In this document: positions 6,420 through 8,944 of the stretch, piece after piece
How positions within the stretch are numbered: position 1 is the first letter of the stretch
Layout: each line of letters starts with the position of its first letter
Source of the DNA: an uncultured Clostridium sp.
Lineage (GTDB): Bacteria; Bacillota; Clostridia; Clostridiales; Clostridiaceae
DNA length: 8,944 nt
Assembly: GCA_934777095.1 (NCBI GenBank)
Contig: CAKVNP010000066.1
Span: 1 to 8,944, forward strand
Direction: 5' to 3'
The notes under the pieces: generated by a model
Seen by the model: the letters and a program-made list of their open reading frames with translations, nothing else
Databases searched by the model: none
What the model was told of the DNA's origin: nothing
Position numbers and translations under genes: made by a program

Positions 6420-7408
6420 ACTCCTTCACCTCCAGATATTACAGATCCAATTTCATAAGCCTTTTCCCCCATATTTTCTAAGGCTTCAATAACAGCTGTA
6501 ACATCTTCTTCATTAACACATAATACAAAACCTATCCCCATATTAAATGTATTGTACATATGCTCTCTAGCTACACCTTTTTCAATCATATTTTCAAATA
6601 TTGCTGGTATTGGATAGCTTGCTTTATTAATTTCCGCTGTTAATTCTCTTCCATTAAACATTCTTGGAACATTTTCAATAAATCCACCGCCAGTAATATG
6701 TGACATACCTTTAATCTTAAAACTTTCTAAAAGTTTTAAAACAGGTTTAACATATATCTTAGTTGGCTCAATTAAAGTTTTCCATACTTCTTCACCATTA
6801 AACTCTTCATTTAAATCTGGATATAGTTTTCTTACTAAAGAAAAACCATTGGAATGTACACCCGAAGAAGCTATTCCTATAAGCTTATCACCAGGTTTAA
6901 TATCTTTACCATTTATAATTTCATCTTTATCTACAATACCTACTGCAAATCCTGCAATATCATATTCTCCTTCTTTATAGAACCCTGGCATTTCAGCAGT
7001 TTCGCCACCAACCAAAGCACATTCTGACTGTAGACATCCATCTGCTACACCTTTAACTAAATCTGCTGATACTTCAGCTTCTAATTTCCCACAAGCAATA
7101 TAATCTAAGAAAAATAAAGGTTTAGCTCCATGGCATAAAATATCATTTACACACATAGCCACACAATCAATACCTACTGTATCGTACTTTTTTGTCTTAA
7201 AAGCTAATTCTAACTTTGTACCAACTCCATCAGTTCCTGATACTAAAACTGGTTTTTTGTATCCTTCTGGCAGCTCAACCATGCCGGCAAAACTTCCTAA
7301 GCCATTTAATACATATTCACTCATTGTTTTAGCTGCATATTCTTTAATTAACTTTACTGATCTATATCCTTCTTCTATATTGACTCCTGCTTCTTTATAA
7401 GTTATCAT
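6407..7408 (-). CDS. purM: Phosphoribosylformylglycinamidine cyclo-ligase (AIR synthetase)
   Basis: Closes the imidazole ring by ATP-dependent conversion of FGAM to AIR (step 5). The 333 residues are typical. Landmarks are YKEAGVNIEEGY at the N-terminus, the SGTDGVGTKL loop (57-66), DCVAMCVNDI (81-90), GGETAEMPG (134-142), GVHSNGF (183-189), HITGGGF (237-243) and NMGIGF (289-294). The frame opens with GTG (7411) directly followed by ATG (7408). GGAGG (7416-7420) is 7 bases from the ATG but only 4 from the GTG, so ATG is chosen. It begins 18 bp after the purF stop, and its last 13 bases are also the start of purN. Confidence 0.98.
   Translation of the reverse strand: MITYKEAGVNIEEGYRSVKLIKEYAAKTMSEYVLNGLGSFAGMVELPEGYKKPVLVSGTDGVGTKLELAFKTKKYDTVGIDCVAMCVNDILCHGAKPLFFLDYIACGKLEAEVSADLVKGVADGCLQSECALVGGETAEMPGFYKEGEYDIAGFAVGIVDKDEIINGKDIKPGDKLIGIASSGVHSNGFSLVRKLYPDLNEEFNGEEVWKTLIEPTKIYVKPVLKLLESFKIKGMSHITGGGFIENVPRMFNGRELTAEINKASYPIPAIFENMIEKGVAREHMYNTFNMGIGFVLCVNEEDVTAVIEALENMGEKAYEIGSVISGGEGVCLR
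6429..6433 (-). promoter_or_regulatory. Shine-Dalgarno GGAGG of purN, inside purM
   Basis: GGAGG lies exactly 9 bases before the TTG at 6419 and within the purM Gly-Gly-Glu-Gly codons. An in-frame TGA lies between the site and the TTG, leaving TTG as the only usable start ahead of the conserved first strand. The purM ribosome terminates at 6407, 10 bases past the purN start, which suits termination-reinitiation coupling. Confidence 0.85.
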
Positions 7409-7426
7409 CACAAAACCTCCATAATT

Positions 7427-8842
7427 TTAAGCATCTTTTTCGGCCTCAATTGGTGTAGCTACTGGATAAATTCCATTAAAGCAGCCTACACAATACCCCT
7501 TGTCTTCATCAAAACAGCCATACATGCCTTCCATTGATAAATAGCCAATGTAATCAGCTCCAATAGTTTCTCTAATTTCCTCAAGTGAATGGTTAGCTCC
7601 AATAAGATCTTTTCTATATGGAGTATCTATACCGAAATAACAAGGATACTTTACTATAGGTGATGCAACTAAGAAATGTACTTCCTTTGCACCCGCTTTT
7701 CTTAATGATTCTACCAAATGCTTAGATGTAGTACCTCTCACTATTGAATCATCTATTAAAATTACTCTTTTACCTTTAATATTCACCTTTAATGGATTTA
7801 ATTTGACTGCAACAGCTCTTTCTCTAATTTCCTGTGATGGCGTGATAAAAGTCCTGCCCACATATCTATTTTTAACAAATCCTGTATCGTATGGTATACC
7901 AGATGCTTTGGCATAGCCTACAGCAGCAGGAATACCTGAATCTGGTACGGCAACTACTACATCTGCATCTATTGGATGTTCTTTATATAATCTTTCACCA
8001 GTTCTCACTCTGCATTCATGAACATCTAAACCATCTATCATAGAATCTGGTCTTGCGAAGTAAATATATTCGAAAGCACAAGTCTGACATTGAGTATTTT
8101 CTGAATATCTAAAAGAATTTACCCCATTTTCATCTATTACAATCATTTCACCAGGTTCAATATCTCTCACTAGTTCTGCACCAACTGCATCTAAAGCGCA
8201 GCTTTCAGAAGCTAAAATATATCCTTCATCTATTTTTCCAAGGCAAAGTGGTCTTATTCCATGTGGATCTCTTACTCCAATAAGCTTCTTTTCAGTAAGG
8301 ATAACCATTGCGAAAGAACCTCTAACAGCCTGAATTGCATCTAAGATTGCTCTTTCAACACCTTTTTTGGCCCCTCTTGCAATTAAGCTGGCAATTACTT
8401 CTGAATCGATTGATGTATGAAATACATGTCCTGCATCTTCTAATAATTCTCTTATTACATTTGCATTAACTAGCGTTCCATTATGAGCCATAGCTATTGA
8501 GCCTAATTTACTTTGTGCAAGTAATGGCTGGGCATTTTCAATTCTTGTATCACCTGAAGTAGAATATCTAACATGTCCAATTGCAGCAAATCCTTTTAAA
8601 CTATTAATATCCTCTTGTGAAAAAGCTTCAGTAATCAGCCCCATCCCCTTATGCATATTAATATTTTCCCCATCAGCTACTGCAATACCTGCACTTTCTT
8701 GCCCTCTATGCTGCAATGCATATAATCCATAATAAGTAAGTGAAGCAACATCAAGAGGCTTATTGGAATATACACCAAAGACACCACATTCATCTTTAAA
8801 CTTATCATTACTTGGATCCATAATAATATTGTCAACCTTCAT
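7427..8842 (-). CDS. purF: Amidophosphoribosyltransferase (glutamine PRPP amidotransferase)
   Basis: Catalyses the committed step: PRPP + glutamine to 5-phosphoribosylamine. It has 471 residues from ATG 8842. The first 18 form a propeptide ending KFKDE, and removal would expose the nucleophile Cys19 (CGVFGVY) of the class II (Ntn) glutaminase domain, which also shows RYSTSG and AHNGTL. The C-terminal phosphoribosyltransferase domain carries the PRPP loop VILIDDSIVRGTTS (about 360-373). Cysteines 255 (TCAFEYIYFARP), 401 (YPCYFGID), 451 and 454 (YCVGC) match the four ligands of the [4Fe-4S] cluster of the Bacillus subtilis-type enzyme, so this is the oxygen-sensitive iron-sulfur class, normally feedback inhibited by nucleotides. 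The frame also permits TTG at 8848, but GGAGG is 9 bases from the ATG and only 3 from the TTG. It is the first operon gene in the window; purE and purC would be expected further upstream. Confidence 0.98.
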   Translation of the reverse strand: MKVDNIIMDPSNDKFKDECGVFGVYSNKPLDVASLTYYGLYALQHRGQESAGIAVADGENINMHKGMGLITEAFSQEDINSLKGFAAIGHVRYSTSGDTRIENAQPLLAQSKLGSIAMAHNGTLVNANVIRELLEDAGHVFHTSIDSEVIASLIARGAKKGVERAILDAIQAVRGSFAMVILTEKKLIGVRDPHGIRPLCLGKIDEGYILASESCALDAVGAELVRDIEPGEMIVIDENGVNSFRYSENTQCQTCAFEYIYFARPDSMIDGLDVHECRVRTGERLYKEHPIDADVVVAVPDSGIPAAVGYAKASGIPYDTGFVKNRYVGRTFITPSQEIRERAVAVKLNPLKVNIKGKRVILIDDSIVRGTTSKHLVESLRKAGAKEVHFLVASPIVKYPCYFGIDTPYRKDLIGANHSLEEIRETIGADYIGYLSMEGMYGCFDEDKGYCVGCFNGIYPVATPIEAEKDA

Positions 8843-8851
8843 CCTCAAATA

Positions 8852-8856
8852 CCTCC
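8852..8856 (-). promoter_or_regulatory. Shine-Dalgarno GGAGG of purF, decides its start
   Basis: GGAGG is 9 bases upstream of ATG 8842 and 3 bases upstream of the in-frame TTG 8848, which favours the ATG. It lies 7 bases downstream of the last heptad repeat of the element at 8864-8936, so that element could influence access of the ribosome. Confidence 0.8.
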
Positions 8857-8863
8857 ATTGCTA

Positions 8864-8936
8864 ATGATGAATTATGAATGATAAATTAAGGATGAAACCC
8901 CTTCTGGGGTTTCAATAATTTCTATTTAAAGAAATT
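8864..8936. repeat. Heptad repeat plus two stem-loops upstream of purF
   Basis: Heptads ATGATGA, ATTATGA, ATGATAA and ATTAAGG (8864-8891) are followed by an 8-bp stem GAAACCCC / GGGGTTTC (8894-8901 with 8906-8913, loop TTCT). Next comes a 7-bp stem AATTTCT / AGAAATT (8917-8923 with 8930-8936). The parts match the element upstream of purD (3926-4085): same heptad register and near-identical hairpin arms, with one T-A to C-G pair exchange in the main stem. The window ends 8 bases further on, so an opposite heptad arm may exist outside it. Confidence 0.75.
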
Positions 8937-8944
8937 CCCTAATG

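Noticed and set aside
8857..8944. Purine riboswitch or PurR box upstream of purF
   Set aside because: The visible 88 bases contain heptads and two simple hairpins, with no three-way-junction purine aptamer core or recognisable PurBox. Such control, if present, would lie before the first operon gene outside the window.

Overview
The window looks like chromosomal DNA from a low-GC Firmicute, most likely Clostridium sensu stricto. The DNA is strongly A+T rich, wobble positions are mostly A or T, and four of the five pur genes have strong GGAGG Shine-Dalgarno sites. The gene order purF-purM-purN-purH-purD is the usual clostridial one. The genus is inferred from layout and protein character, not from a database match. 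All seven supported genes lie on the minus strand, so transcription runs from high to low coordinates.

The right two thirds (about 2600-8944) is the 3' part of a de novo purine operon. PurF (amidophosphoribosyltransferase), PurM (AIR synthetase), PurN (GAR formyltransferase), PurH (AICAR formyltransferase/IMP cyclohydrolase) and PurD (GAR synthetase) catalyse steps 1, 5, 3, 9-10 and 2 of IMP synthesis. The remaining genes (purE, purC, purB and the FGAM synthase genes) and the operon's main promoter are not in the window. purF-purM and purN-purH are each separated by 18 bp with near-identical Shine-Dalgarno context. purM and purN overlap by 13 bp, with purN starting at TTG. An intrinsic terminator closes the operon just after purD.

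Two leader positions in the operon stand out. The 393-bp purH-purD gap is almost entirely foldable sequence: a long imperfect palindrome (about 4145-4253), then a composite element of inverted 7-bp repeats around two nested stem-loops, plus a third stem-loop. A related heptad-plus-hairpin module lies directly upstream of purF at the right edge. Between copies, stem arms are conserved or change in a base-pair-preserving way while loops differ. In both places the heptads end just before the ribosome binding region.

The left third holds two genes outside the operon. One is a compact GH5-family glycoside hydrolase with an N-terminal export signal and no dockerin or carbohydrate-binding module. 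The other is a 375-residue protein with a Rho_N/SAP-like N-terminal segment and a C-terminal SEC-C zinc motif. It has its own candidate promoter and a terminator whose stem includes its stop codon. The extreme left edge carries the end of a CTCTGTG-type low-complexity repeat.
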